Shown here: positions 36,139-45,897 of the stretch, one piece after another
How the letters are laid out: the number at the start of each line of letters is the position of its first letter
Numbering within the stretch: the first letter of the stretch is position 1
Source: Lysinibacillus sp. B2A1
GTDB lineage: Bacteria; Bacillota; Bacilli; Bacillales_A; Planococcaceae
NCBI GenBank assembly: GCA_002973635.1
Contig: CP027224.1
Span: 1 to 64,000, forward strand
Reading direction: 5' to 3'
Length of the DNA stretch: 64,000 nt
Notes under the pieces: generated by a model
What the model saw: the letters and a program-made list of their open reading frames with translations, nothing else
The model's database searches: none
What the model was told of the DNA's origin: nothing
Made by a program: the position numbers and the translations under genes

Positions 36139-36154
36139 ACAGTATAAATACTGT
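36139..36154 (+). promoter_or_regulatory. Putative operator at the paa transcription start
   Basis: Perfect palindrome ACAGTATAAATACTGT (7-bp arms, 2-bp centre) starting 12 nt after the -10. A repressor bound here would block initiation. PaaX, encoded at the end of the cluster, is the obvious candidate, but this is an inference; the sequence does not match the enterobacterial PaaX site I know. Confidence 0.55.
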
Positions 36155-36222
36155 CGTTTTTAAATTGTTATATAAAGTTTTGTATTGTAATGAACTGTAA
36201 AAGCTAAAAGGGGGATTAGGGA

Positions 36223-37554
36223 ATGTATCATCCAGAAATTGAAACAGCATCAAGGGGAGAAATGGAAAAGATTCAACTGACACGTTTAAAAAAAACAGTC
36301 GAACGAGTATACAATAATACATCTTTTTACAAGGAACAATTCGATCTGCTAGGAATAACGCCTGCTGATATTCAAAGTTTAGCGGATATTCAAAAATTAC
36401 CATTCACAAAAAAAGTAAATTTGCGTGAACAATATCCATTTGGACTTTTCTCAGTTCCGATGGATGAGGTAGTCCGTATTCACGGCTCCTCAGGTACTAG
36501 TGGAAAACCAACAATTGTCGGCTATACAAAAAATGATATCGATATGTGGTCGGGACTTTTAGCTCGTGCTATCGTTGCCGCAGGGGGACGCAAATCAGAT
36601 ATTTTCCATAATGCTTACGGATATGGCCTATTTACAGGTGGAATTGGTCTACACTACGGCGCTGAAGCATTAGGCGCAGCAGTTGTACCGATTTCAGGTG
36701 GCAATACAGAACGACAAATTACATTACTTGAAGACTTTAAACCACGTGGCATTGCAGGTACACCATCCTATATTTTGACCATAGCTGAGAAAATGGAAGA
36801 AATGGGGATTGATCCTGCAACAAATGGGATTGAGTACGGGATATTTGGTGCAGAACCTTGGTCAGAGGAAATGCGCCGTGCTATAGAGAACAAATTAAAA
36901 ATTCGTGCTTTAGATATTTACGGTTTAAGTGAAGTCATGGGGCCTGGTGTATCAATAGAATGTTATGAAGGTCAAAATGGCTTACATATCGCAGAAGATC
37001 ATTTCTTTGTGGAAATTATCGATCCTGAGACATTAGAACCTGTAGAGGCTGGCAAAGATGGTGAACTGGTTATTACCACTTTAACAAAGGAAGCGCTACC
37101 AATTATTCGCTATCGAACTGGTGATATTACTTCAATTACACATGAAAAGTGTAAATGTGGACGTACAACAATACGCATGGCTCGTGTTAAAGGACGTACG
37201 GATGACATGTTGATTATTAGAGGAGTGAATGTTTTCCCATCAGAAATTGAGCGTGAATTACTACAAGTTGAAGGTTTGGCCCCACACTATCAAATTCATA
37301 TATTGAAGAAAGGGAATATGGATGAACTGGAACTACATGTGGAGTTAACACCAAAGTTATATAAGGAGATTGGTGGAAACCTAAATCATCCGCTGATTCA
37401 AATGTTATCAAGAAAAGTAAAACATGATTTAAAAAATGCTTGTTTAGTTTCTGTTAGTCTTGTGATTGAAAACATCGGTTCTATTCCTCGATCAGAAGGA
37501 AAGGCAATTCGTGTCATTGATCGGAGAAATGAGCGGCGGGAGGTTATTCAATGA
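36223..37554 (+). CDS. paaK: Phenylacetate-CoA ligase
   Basis: 443 aa, ATG after AAGGGGGAT. Adenylates phenylacetate and forms phenylacetyl-CoA, the entry step. Motifs: P-loop-like [32 protein letters not shown] and [20 protein letters not shown], all in the PaaK subgroup of the ANL family. Its stop overlaps the next start (ATGA). Confidence 0.95.
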   Translation: MYHPEIETASRGEMEKIQLTRLKKTVERVYNNTSFYKEQFDLLGITPADIQSLADIQKLPFTKKVNLREQYPFGLFSVPMDEVVRIHGSSGTSGKPTIVGYTKNDIDMWSGLLARAIVAAGGRKSDIFHNAYGYGLFTGGIGLHYGAEALGAAVVPISGGNTERQITLLEDFKPRGIAGTPSYILTIAEKMEEMGIDPATNGIEYGIFGAEPWSEEMRRAIENKLKIRALDIYGLSEVMGPGVSIECYEGQNGLHIAEDHFFVEIIDPETLEPVEAGKDGELVITTLTKEALPIIRYRTGDITSITHEKCKCGRTTIRMARVKGRTDDMLIIRGVNVFPSEIERELLQVEGLAPHYQIHILKKGNMDELELHVELTPKLYKEIGGNLNHPLIQMLSRKVKHDLKNACLVSVSLVIENIGSIPRSEGKAIRVIDRRNERREVIQ

Positions 37555-38567
37555 TTGAAACAGAACAAATAAAAGATGTGACGATTATTGGGGGAGGACC
37601 TATTGGCATGTTTGCCGCCTTTTATGGCGGTATGCGTGGCATGAGCGTAAAAATTATTGAAAGCCTCCCTCAATTGGGAGGCCAGCTAGCAGCGCTTTAT
37701 CCAGAGAAATATATTTATGATATTGCTGGTTTCCCTAAAATACGCGCTCAAGATCTTATCTACAATTTAAAAGAGCAAATGAATACATTTCCAGTAGATG
37801 TCTGTACAAAAGAATCTGTATTAACCATTGAAAAAGGTGAAGATGGTATTTTCAAACTTGTTACGACAAGCGGAATTCATTACTCTCGTACAATTCTTAT
37901 CACTGCAGGAAATGGTGCTTTCAAAGTTCGTACACTTGAGTTCGATGGGGAAGAGAAGTATGCAGAACATAATTTACATTACTTCATCAATGATCTTAAT
38001 GCTTTCAAAGATCGTAACGTCATGGTATTTGGAGGTGGCGATTCAGCAGTAGATTGGGCTATGATGCTAGAACCAATCGCTAAAAAAGTAACAATCGTAC
38101 ACAGACGCGATAAATTCCGTGCACATGAACATAGTATAGAAAATCTGATGCAATCTTCTGTTGAGGTGATTACTCCATATGTACCTGAAGAGCTAATTGG
38201 GGAAAAAATTATCACTCATGTTAAATTAAAACATGCGAAAGATGAAACAATCAAACCAATCTATGGGATAGATGATGTTATTGTAAACTTTGGTTTTGTT
38301 TCATCATTAGGTGCAATTAAGGACTGGGGCTTAGAAATTAGCAAAAACTCCATCGTAGTCAATTCTCGCATGGAAACGAACATCCCTGGTATTTACGCTG
38401 CTGGTGATATTTGTACGTATGATGGAAAAGTAAAGTTAATTGTCAGTGGCTTCGGGGAAGCGCCAACAGCTATTAGTAATGCGAAGGTTTACATTGACCC
38501 AACATCTAAAGTACAGCCGTTGCATAGTACGAGTTTAATGGAAGAAAAGAAGAAACAGTTTACCTGA
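37551..38567 (+). CDS. Ferredoxin/flavodoxin-NADP+ reductase, thioredoxin-reductase type
   Basis: 338 aa, overlapping paaK by 4 nt. FAD motif [19 protein letters not shown] motif [10 protein letters not shown], and [28 protein letters not shown], characteristic of the homodimeric YumC-type ferredoxin-NADP reductase. It lacks the CxxC of thioredoxin reductase. In the E. coli cluster the reductase is PaaE (FNR fold plus plant-type 2Fe-2S), which is absent here. With the next gene's ferredoxin it is the probable electron supply for the PaaABC oxygenase (inference). Confidence 0.88.
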   Translation: MIETEQIKDVTIIGGGPIGMFAAFYGGMRGMSVKIIESLPQLGGQLAALYPEKYIYDIAGFPKIRAQDLIYNLKEQMNTFPVDVCTKESVLTIEKGEDGIFKLVTTSGIHYSRTILITAGNGAFKVRTLEFDGEEKYAEHNLHYFINDLNAFKDRNVMVFGGGDSAVDWAMMLEPIAKKVTIVHRRDKFRAHEHSIENLMQSSVEVITPYVPEELIGEKIITHVKLKHAKDETIKPIYGIDDVIVNFGFVSSLGAIKDWGLEISKNSIVVNSRMETNIPGIYAAGDICTYDGKVKLIVSGFGEAPTAISNAKVYIDPTSKVQPLHSTSLMEEKKKQFT

Positions 38568-38583
38568 TGCAGAAGCTTTTTGA

Positions 38584-38838
<255 letters not shown>

Positions 38839-38908
38839 TTTTTTTGCTATTAAACATAACGGAATATAAACGGTTAATTAAAATTAGTTATATAAGGAGG
38901 CTTTTACG

Positions 38909-39862
38909 ATGAGTGTAGCAACACAATTATCTGAACAAAAATTACAAGAGCAGTTTGAGGCACGTATTGCTGCTGGAGACAAAATCGAAGTAGATGATTG
39001 GATGCCAGAAGAATATCGATTAGCGCTAATCAAATTAATTTCTATGCATGGTATTAGTGAAATCATGGGTGCACTTCCTGAAAAAGAGTGGGTTCCTAAA
39101 GCCCCAACCTTATACCGAAAGCTAGGTATTATGGCAAAAGTACAAGATGAAATGGGCCATGGTCAATTATTATTGCGTGTAGCAGAAGATTTACTAAAAC
39201 CATATGGGAAAAACCGTGGCGATTTGATGATTGATTTATTCGAGGGCCGTCTTAAATTTCATAATGTATTTCATATGGAAACAAAATCCTGGGGTGATGC
39301 AGGATTAATCGGATGGCTTGTAGATGGTTCAGCCATCATCTCACAAACAAATATGTTAGGTGCTTCTTACGGACCATATGCACGTGCTTTACAACGAATT
39401 TGTGCAGAAGAAGTCTTCCACGCACAGCATGGTGAAGCTATCATTATGGCGCTAGCAGAAGGAACACCTGAACAACGTGAACTAGTGCAAGATGCATTAA
39501 ATCGATGGTGGGAATCATTGTTATTCTTCTTTGGTCCAGAAACAAAGGATACAACAGGCACAAGCAAACAGGATGTAACAATTAAATACAAAATTCGCGT
39601 GTTATCAAACGAAGAATTACGTCAAAGTTTCTTAACAAAGTACATTCCACGTATTCAATCGTTAGGTTTAACAGTTCCAGATCCAACTTTACACTTCGAT
39701 GAGGCACAACAAAAATGGATTTATGAACAACCAAACTGGGAATATTTCAAGAAAATTCAACGCAATGAAGGTCCATGTTCACAAGAACGTCTAACACTTC
39801 GTCGCTCATCTTACGAAAATAATGCGTGGGTACGTGAAGCATTAACGGCACTAGCAAATTAA
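38909..39862 (+). CDS. paaA: 1,2-phenylacetyl-CoA epoxidase, subunit PaaA
   Basis: 317 aa, ATG after AAGGAGGC. Catalytic subunit of the bacterial multicomponent monooxygenase. Di-iron ligands are visible as E81xxH84 (DEMGHGQ) and E168xxH171 (AEEVFHAQHGE). Forms a heteromeric complex with PaaC; PaaB is an accessory subunit. 70-bp gap upstream; B, C and D follow tightly. Confidence 0.96.
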   Translation: MSVATQLSEQKLQEQFEARIAAGDKIEVDDWMPEEYRLALIKLISMHGISEIMGALPEKEWVPKAPTLYRKLGIMAKVQDEMGHGQLLLRVAEDLLKPYGKNRGDLMIDLFEGRLKFHNVFHMETKSWGDAGLIGWLVDGSAIISQTNMLGASYGPYARALQRICAEEVFHAQHGEAIIMALAEGTPEQRELVQDALNRWWESLLFFFGPETKDTTGTSKQDVTIKYKIRVLSNEELRQSFLTKYIPRIQSLGLTVPDPTLHFDEAQQKWIYEQPNWEYFKKIQRNEGPCSQERLTLRRSSYENNAWVREALTALAN

Positions 39863-39883
39863 CTCTTAGAGGGAGGTACTATC

Positions 39884-40237
39884 GTGGAAAAAGAATCTTT
39901 CTATCAAGAATTTGAAGTATTTAGTAAACGAACACCAACATCCCATTTCCAGCATCAATTCAGTCTTCTAGCGCCAAACGGAGAAATAGCTCTAGTGATG
40001 GCTCAGGAAAACTTTATGCGACGTGAACCTGTCGTAGACATTTGGGTAGTAAATCGTAAACATGTACATGGCTTAACACAAGAAAGCAAACAAGCATTAC
40101 AACGTTTAGATAATAAAGACTATCGTACCACAAAAGGCTATGGATATTTAAAGAAAAAATGGAGGCACTATGAACAAGGAATGCTAGATGAAAAAGAAAT
40201 CCTTTCTTGGGCTGGAGGAGGTAAAAAAGATGAGTAA
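39884..40237 (+). CDS. paaB: 1,2-phenylacetyl-CoA epoxidase, subunit PaaB
   Basis: 117 aa, GTG start after GAGGGAGGT. Small alpha/beta subunit of the epoxidase. WVVNRKHVHGL and the Lys/Tyr-rich C-terminus match PaaB. Overlaps paaC by 8 nt. Confidence 0.93.
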   Translation: MEKESFYQEFEVFSKRTPTSHFQHQFSLLAPNGEIALVMAQENFMRREPVVDIWVVNRKHVHGLTQESKQALQRLDNKDYRTTKGYGYLKKKWRHYEQGMLDEKEILSWAGGGKKDE

Positions 40238-41030
40238 AGAAGTAACTCCTGAATTTAAAAAATCAGTAACTACGTTGCTATATCAATTAGCAGATGATGA
40301 TTATTTATTCTCTTATCGCGGCTCAGAATGGCTTGGGTTAGCACCTCATATTGAAGAAGACGTTGCTTTCTCATCTATTACACAAGATACAATGGGGCAC
40401 GCAAAACTATACTACACATTGTTAGAAGAACTTGGTGAAGGTAATTCAGATTCTTTAGCGCAGCTTCGACCAAAAGAAGAACGTAGCAATAGTCTACTTG
40501 TTGAGCGTCCAAACGGTGAAGGTTACTACAAAGAAGCACCAAATTATGATTGGGGCTATGCGGTTGCACGTAATTTTATCTATTCAACTGCAAAAAAAGC
40601 AAAAATTGAAGCCTTAAAAGAAAGCAGCTATAGTCCAATCCAAGAAATCGTTACAAAAATTAGTGCTGAACTATACTACCACCAAATGCATTGGACAGCT
40701 TGGTTTACTCAATTATTTACAGCAACAGAAGAATCACGTTCACGCATGATTGCAGCATTAGAAGAAGTCATCAAAGATGCAGGCGATTTATTCTCTTATG
40801 GAGATGTAGCACCACGCTTAGCAACATTTGATTTAATTGAATCTGAAGAAGCCTTAAAAGAACGCTGGTTTGCGATTATTAAACCAACATTTGAATCAAT
40901 AAAAATCGCTGTACCTGTACTACCAACACCTACAATCAATGGCCGTAATGGTCAACATACAGATGATTTAACATCAGCGATTGAGACAATGTCAGAGGTT
41001 TATCGTTCAGATGTAGCAGCGAGTTGGTAA
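40230..41030 (+). CDS. paaC: 1,2-phenylacetyl-CoA epoxidase, subunit PaaC
   Basis: 266 aa from ATG 40230, chosen for GGAGGAGGT just upstream; the frame opens 42 nt earlier inside paaB. Ferritin-like structural partner of PaaA: YLFSYRGSEWLGLAPHIEEDVAFSSITQDTMGHAKLYY shows the family's helix pattern. It lacks a full di-iron set, as usual for PaaC. Confidence 0.95.
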   Translation: MSKEVTPEFKKSVTTLLYQLADDDYLFSYRGSEWLGLAPHIEEDVAFSSITQDTMGHAKLYYTLLEELGEGNSDSLAQLRPKEERSNSLLVERPNGEGYYKEAPNYDWGYAVARNFIYSTAKKAKIEALKESSYSPIQEIVTKISAELYYHQMHWTAWFTQLFTATEESRSRMIAALEEVIKDAGDLFSYGDVAPRLATFDLIESEEALKERWFAIIKPTFESIKIAVPVLPTPTINGRNGQHTDDLTSAIETMSEVYRSDVAASW

Positions 41031-41055
41031 TGTCAATTTACAAAGGAGGGTGACT

Positions 41056-41553
41056 ATGATAACTACCGAATTGTACGAGACTCACATCTATGAAGTATTG
41101 GATACAGTGAAAGATCCTGAAATCGATACGGTAAGCATTATTGATCTTGGCATGATTGAACGTGTTCAAATTAATGATGGCCATGTACGTATTGAAGTGC
41201 TACCAACATTTTCAGGATGTCCTGCACTGACAATCATTCAACAAAATATCGAAAAAGCGATTTCTCAATTAGAAAACGTTCGTGAAGTAGCTGTCGTTTT
41301 TATTAATAATCCTACTTGGACTTCCGATCGTGTAACAGCAAAAGGTCGAGAGGGCTTAAAGCAATTCGGCATAGCCCCTCCACCTCGATTTTTAAAAGAA
41401 GATGGTTCTTGGCATGTAGATTGCCCCTACTGTGGTTCTACGTATGTCACGATTGAAAATATATTTGGTCCAACAGCATGCCGCAGTATTTTATATTGCA
41501 AGAGCTGTAAAAACCCGTTTGAGGCAATGAAATTAATTTCTACTTCAATGTAG
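41056..41553 (+). CDS. paaD: Phenylacetate degradation protein PaaD (DUF59)
   Basis: 165 aa from ATG 41056 (AAGGAGGG 5 nt upstream). N-terminal DUF59/MIP18 domain (DPEIDTVSIIDLGMIERV, FSGCPALT) and a C-terminal zinc-ribbon-like set CPYCGS ... CKSCKNP. Probably helps mature the metal centres of the epoxidase. Confidence 0.94.
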   Translation: MITTELYETHIYEVLDTVKDPEIDTVSIIDLGMIERVQINDGHVRIEVLPTFSGCPALTIIQQNIEKAISQLENVREVAVVFINNPTWTSDRVTAKGREGLKQFGIAPPPRFLKEDGSWHVDCPYCGSTYVTIENIFGPTACRSILYCKSCKNPFEAMKLISTSM

Positions 41554-41573
41554 ACAAAGGAGCGTATTCAACT

Positions 41574-41876
41574 ATGGCTAAATTAGTCGCATTATATAAA
41601 CACCCTGCAGATAAGGCAGCATTTGACGAGCACTATGAAAACGTACACACACCAATTACTGCAAAAATTCCAGGTTTACGTGAAATGAAAGTAACAAAGT
41701 TCAGTTCAACACCAATGGGTACAGATTCACCTTATTATTTAATGTGTGAAATGACATATGATAGCCCAGAAGATTTAAAAAATGGGCTGCGTTCTCCAGA
41801 AGGTAAAGCATCAGGAAAAGATTTAATGAGCTTTGCGAGTGACATCGTTACACTCATTGTCGGTGAAGATGCGTAA
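41574..41876 (+). CDS. EthD-family small protein
   Basis: 100 aa, ATG after AAAGGAGCG. EthD/dimeric alpha-beta barrel fold: KLVALYKHPADKAAFDEHYENVHTP with the family histidine, then LMCEMTYDSPEDLKNGL. Its last base overlaps the next gene's start, so it is part of the core operon. EthD proteins bind or process small aromatic or hydrophobic molecules, but no step of the phenylacetate pathway is assigned to one as far as I know. Confidence 0.85.
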   Translation: MAKLVALYKHPADKAAFDEHYENVHTPITAKIPGLREMKVTKFSSTPMGTDSPYYLMCEMTYDSPEDLKNGLRSPEGKASGKDLMSFASDIVTLIVGEDA

Positions 41877-42652
41877 TGGCAGCATTCACATTTATTGAAG
41901 TAATGATTGACAATGGGGTTGGGTATATCTATTTAAACCGTCCTCGCCAATACAATTCATTAAATCGTTCGATGATACGCGAAATTATGCATGCGATGGA
42001 ACAATTTGACCGTGACGGCTACGTACAAGTGATTGTCGTAGCAGGGCATGGAAAAGCTTTTTCATCGGGTGCCGATATCGACGAAATGGCTACAGACAAT
42101 ACTGTTCATTTAGAGTTACTAAATCAGTTTGCTGACTGGGACCGTATCGCTCAAATTAAAAAGCCTATTATCGGTAGCGTCAAAGGGTTTGTTTTCGGTG
42201 GTGGCTTTGAATTAGCACTTTGTTGTGATTTATTAATTGCAGCGGAAGGCACCGAATTTAGTTTCCCAGAAATTAACCTCGGTGTTATGCCTGGAGCAGG
42301 TGGTACACAACGTCTAACAAAATTAGTAGGACGTACAAAAGCATTGGAGTGGATTTGGGGTGCCGCCCGCATTACGGCCGAAGAAGCACTCACACATGGC
42401 ATAATCAACAAAATTGTACAACCAGAAGTATTAATGGAAGAAACACAGAAAGTAGCGATAATGCTCACGAAAAAACCAGCACTCGCTGTACGCCTTATTA
42501 AAGAGTCTGTCAACAAAGCTGTCGACTACTCACTTTATGAAGGTATGCAGTTTGAACGGAAAAATTTCTATCTATTATTCTCTTCAGAAGATCAAAAAGA
42601 AGGCATGCAAGCATTCGTTGAAAAACGTCAACCGAACTTTAAGGGGAGATAA
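41876..42652 (+). CDS. paaF: Enoyl-CoA hydratase (PaaF type)
   Basis: 258 aa crotonase. Oxyanion-hole segments SSGADI and GGGFELAL; both catalytic glutamates are present (GGGFE and FPEINLG), followed by PGAGGTQR. Expected to hydrate 2,3-dehydroadipyl-CoA. Overlaps EthD by one base; paaG follows after 2 nt. Confidence 0.85.
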   Translation: MAAFTFIEVMIDNGVGYIYLNRPRQYNSLNRSMIREIMHAMEQFDRDGYVQVIVVAGHGKAFSSGADIDEMATDNTVHLELLNQFADWDRIAQIKKPIIGSVKGFVFGGGFELALCCDLLIAAEGTEFSFPEINLGVMPGAGGTQRLTKLVGRTKALEWIWGAARITAEEALTHGIINKIVQPEVLMEETQKVAIMLTKKPALAVRLIKESVNKAVDYSLYEGMQFERKNFYLLFSSEDQKEGMQAFVEKRQPNFKGR

Positions 42653-42654
42653 TT

Positions 42655-43428
42655 ATGTTTGAAACTATTCAATATGAGCTTAAAGAATCTGTGGCATATA
42701 TTTCGTTAAATCGTCCTGATACATTAAATGCATTTACAGCACAAATGAATCATGAAATTCGCAATGCTGTTAAGCAAGCGACTGCAGATCATGCAGTACG
42801 TTGCATTGTGTTACGTGGTGAAGGACGTGCATTTTGTTCCGGTCAAGACCTATCTGTAATCGACGAAAATATGAAACTCGGTGATATTTTAACTGACCAT
42901 TATGGCCCAATGGTGCAACAAATACATAGCTGCGAAAAACCAATTATCGCAGCTGTGAAAGGTGCCGCAGCAGGTGCTGGCTTTAGTCTAGCACTTGCCG
43001 CAGATTTTCGTGTAATGGCGGAAAATTCCTTCTTTATGAATGCCTTCATTCATGTAGGTCTCATTCCAGATTCGGGGAATTTATACTACTTAAAACAATT
43101 AGTAGGTGACGCTAAAGCACTTGAAATTTCTATACTCGGGCAACGCATTAAACCAGATGAAGCCAAACAATTAGGATTAGCAACCGCTATCTATAACGAT
43201 GACACATTTGAAGATGATGTCCATACGTTTGCCCAACAGATTGGACAGCTACCAACTAAAGCAATTGGCTTAATTAAACGTAATATGAAGGCAGCAGAAC
43301 ACCTCAAGTTTGAAGACTTCCTTACGTATGAAGCACAAAGCCAAAGTATTGCCGGTGCTACAGAGGATCATCAAGAAGGTATGAAAGCATTTACAGAAAA
43401 AAGACAGCCTCAATTTAGTGGACAATAA
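42655..43428 (+). CDS. paaG: Enoyl-CoA isomerase/hydratase (PaaG type)
   Basis: 257 aa crotonase. CSGQDL and GAAAGAGFSLALAAD form the oxyanion hole. The hydratase glutamates are replaced, and the isomerase aspartate appears in LIPDSGN, as in PaaG. Expected to convert the ring-epoxide to the oxepin and to isomerise double bonds later. Distinct from the hydratase directly upstream. Confidence 0.88.
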   Translation: MFETIQYELKESVAYISLNRPDTLNAFTAQMNHEIRNAVKQATADHAVRCIVLRGEGRAFCSGQDLSVIDENMKLGDILTDHYGPMVQQIHSCEKPIIAAVKGAAAGAGFSLALAADFRVMAENSFFMNAFIHVGLIPDSGNLYYLKQLVGDAKALEISILGQRIKPDEAKQLGLATAIYNDDTFEDDVHTFAQQIGQLPTKAIGLIKRNMKAAEHLKFEDFLTYEAQSQSIAGATEDHQEGMKAFTEKRQPQFSGQ

Positions 43429-43438
43429 GAAGGAGTGA

Positions 43439-44953
43439 ATGACAATGACACAACAAGTACAAGAGCAAGTATCAGTGAAGCGTGACTTTTACCATTTAAT
43501 TATTAATGGTGAAAAAGTTGAAAGCAGTAATGGTGGGACATTCCAAACGATTAACCCTGCAACAGGTGAAGTCGTTGCAACTATCGCAAAAGCATCTCAA
43601 GAAGATGCCGAGCGTGCAGTACAAGCGGCTCGCGAGGCTTTTGATCACGGAAAATGGAAACAATATCCTATTAATCGCCGTGCACAAGTACTCAACAAGA
43701 TTGCTGCCATCATGCGTTCACGCTTCAATGAAATTGTAGAACTTGAAATGCTTGATACAGGAAAATCACTTGGCACTGCACAAGGTCAAGTACACCAAGC
43801 AATCGAAGACTTCGAGTTTTATGCAGGTGCAATCGTCGGTCACCGTGGCACAGTGAACAACTTACCAGGTCAATTTCATAACTACACAGAGAAAGAGCCA
43901 GTCGGTGTATGTGCTCAGATTGTTCCTTGGAACTATCCACTAATGATGACCGCATGGAAAATTGCCCCAGCTATTGCTGTTGGATGTTCCGTTATTGTCA
44001 AACCAGCTTCTTTAACACCTTTAACTGCAATTATTTTAGGAGAAATTTGCATAGAAGCAGGCGTTCCAGCGGGTGTTGTGAACATCATTCCAGGCTCAGG
44101 TAAAGATGTAGGGAATTACTTAGTGGAACATAAACAAGTCGACAAAGTAGCCTTCACAGGTTCTACACCTGTTGGCAAAGGCATTATGGAAAAAGCATCT
44201 CAAACATTAAAACGTGTCACATTAGAGCTTGGTGGTAAGTCACCAAATTTAGTGTTCGAAGATGCAGATATCGATGCTGCAGTAGATGGTTCACTATACG
44301 GTATTTTCTATAACTCAGGTCAATCATGTGAAGCACGTTCACGCTTATACGTGCACAAAGACATTTACGATGAATTTTTAGAAAAGTTTGTCGCAAAAAC
44401 AAAAGCGATTAAACTAGGCGATCCCTTCGATAAGGGCACACATATGGGCGCAATTATCGACTTAGATCAATTAAATGTCATCGACGGCTATGTACAATCT
44501 GCCATTGAAGAAGGCGCGACAATTTTAGCAGGTGGAAAAGTTGCGACAGTTGAAGGCTTTGAAAATGGTTTCTGGTACGAACCAACTGTTATTGCAGATG
44601 TGAACCACTCTATGAAAGTTGTACGTGAAGAAATCTTTGGTCCAGTGGTAGTTATAATGCCATTTAGTGATGAAAAAGAAGCGATTCGCTTAGCAAATGA
44701 TTCAGAATTCGGCTTAGGCTCAGCGGTTTGGTCAAAAGACGGTGCACGTGCTACACGAATTGCAAATCAAATCCAAGCAGGAATCGTAATGGTTAACTGC
44801 CCATTCTCTGCAATGCCAGGTACACCATTTGGTGGCTATAAGCAATCTGGTTTCGGTCGTGAGTTATGTATCGAAACATTAGATTTATATACAGAAACTA
44901 AAAGTATCATTTCATATTATGGTAGCCGCCCACTAAACCCACTGGGCGTTTAA
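43439..44953 (+). CDS. Aldehyde dehydrogenase
   Basis: 504 aa, ATG near 43439-43445 after AAGGAGTG. Complete ALDH: PWNYPLMMTAWKIAPA, nucleotide loop FTGSTPVGK, catalytic Glu in LELGGKSP, catalytic Cys in SGQSCEARS, EEIFGPV. Resembles betaine-aldehyde-type enzymes. It has no C-terminal MaoC hydratase domain, so it is not a fused PaaZ. By position it may oxidise the ring-opened semialdehyde (as PacL does in Azoarcus) or make phenylacetate from phenylacetaldehyde. Confidence 0.88.
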   Translation: MTMTQQVQEQVSVKRDFYHLIINGEKVESSNGGTFQTINPATGEVVATIAKASQEDAERAVQAAREAFDHGKWKQYPINRRAQVLNKIAAIMRSRFNEIVELEMLDTGKSLGTAQGQVHQAIEDFEFYAGAIVGHRGTVNNLPGQFHNYTEKEPVGVCAQIVPWNYPLMMTAWKIAPAIAVGCSVIVKPASLTPLTAIILGEICIEAGVPAGVVNIIPGSGKDVGNYLVEHKQVDKVAFTGSTPVGKGIMEKASQTLKRVTLELGGKSPNLVFEDADIDAAVDGSLYGIFYNSGQSCEARSRLYVHKDIYDEFLEKFVAKTKAIKLGDPFDKGTHMGAIIDLDQLNVIDGYVQSAIEEGATILAGGKVATVEGFENGFWYEPTVIADVNHSMKVVREEIFGPVVVIMPFSDEKEAIRLANDSEFGLGSAVWSKDGARATRIANQIQAGIVMVNCPFSAMPGTPFGGYKQSGFGRELCIETLDLYTETKSIISYYGSRPLNPLGV

Positions 44954-44959
44954 CCACCA

Positions 44960-45006
44960 CAAAAACCATATGCGATGAGCTATCCCCACTCTTCGTATAT
45001 GGTTTT
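44960..45006 (+). terminator. Intercistronic hairpin before paaH
   Basis: AAACCATATGCGA / TCGTATATGGTTT with a loop of about 17 nt and TTTT. Possible partial terminator or mRNA-processing site inside the paa operon. Confidence 0.6.
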
Positions 45007-45027
45007 CACAACAAGGAGGTAGCTTTC

Positions 45028-45897
45028 ATGAAAAAAGTCATTGTCATCGGATCAGGCGTTATGGGTCGTGGAATTGCGTACGTAAGCGCAGTCGGTGGTT
45101 TTGAAACAGCTATTATCGATATTAACGAACAAGCGTTGGAAAATGCCCAAAATGAAATTACATCTATTTTTGAAAAATCCATTAAACGTGGAAAATTAAC
45201 AGCACAACAAGCTCAAGAAGCTAAATTACGTCTTGCTTATGTGACAGATTTAGAGGCTGTTGCAAAAAATGCAGATTTAATCATTGAAGCTGTGCCAGAG
45301 AAAAAAGATATTAAAAAAGCTGTGTTTGAACAAATGGAACAGTTTGCATCCCCCAACTGTTTATTTGCAACAAATACCTCAACAATGAGTCCAACAGAAA
45401 TTGCTTCTTATGCGAAACGACCTGAACAAACAATCGCGATGCACTTCTTTAATCCCGTACATAAAATGGAGCTAGTCGAGATTATAAGAGGTCTTGAAAC
45501 AAGCGATGAGACTGCACAAACAATTCGAGAAATCGCTGAAAAAATGGGTAAACAAACTGTTATCATTAACGAATTCCCAGGTTTTGTTACTAGTCGTATC
45601 AGTGCACTCGTTGGTAATGAAGCATTTTACATGTTACAAGAGGGTTTAGGTACACCCGAAGATATTGATAAAGCGATTAAACTTGGCTTAAATTACCCAA
45701 TGGGTCCATTTGAGTTGGTAGATTTAGTTGGTCTCGATGCACGCCTAAATAATTTGCGTTATTTACATGAAAAACTCGGTGAAAAATACCGTCCAGCACC
45801 ACTACTTGAACAATATGTACAAGCTGGGCGTTTAGGACGTAAAAGCGGAAAAGGTGTTTATGACTATACCGAGCAAAAAGAGGTGATAAGAAAATGA
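45028..45897 (+). CDS. paaH: 3-hydroxyacyl-CoA dehydrogenase (PaaH type)
   Basis: 289 aa, ATG after AAGGAGGT. Rossmann motif GSGVMGRG (8-15), catalytic His139 in HFFNPVHKMELVE, and NEFPGFVTSRI. Oxidises 3-hydroxyadipyl-CoA to 3-oxoadipyl-CoA with NAD+. Overlaps paaJ by 4 nt. Confidence 0.9.
   Translation: MKKVIVIGSGVMGRGIAYVSAVGGFETAIIDINEQALENAQNEITSIFEKSIKRGKLTAQQAQEAKLRLAYVTDLEAVAKNADLIIEAVPEKKDIKKAVFEQMEQFASPNCLFATNTSTMSPTEIASYAKRPEQTIAMHFFNPVHKMELVEIIRGLETSDETAQTIREIAEKMGKQTVIINEFPGFVTSRISALVGNEAFYMLQEGLGTPEDIDKAIKLGLNYPMGPFELVDLVGLDARLNNLRYLHEKLGEKYRPAPLLEQYVQAGRLGRKSGKGVYDYTEQKEVIRK

Noticed and set aside
43439-44953. Fused PaaZ
   Set aside because: The protein ends after the aldehyde dehydrogenase domain; no MaoC motif follows.
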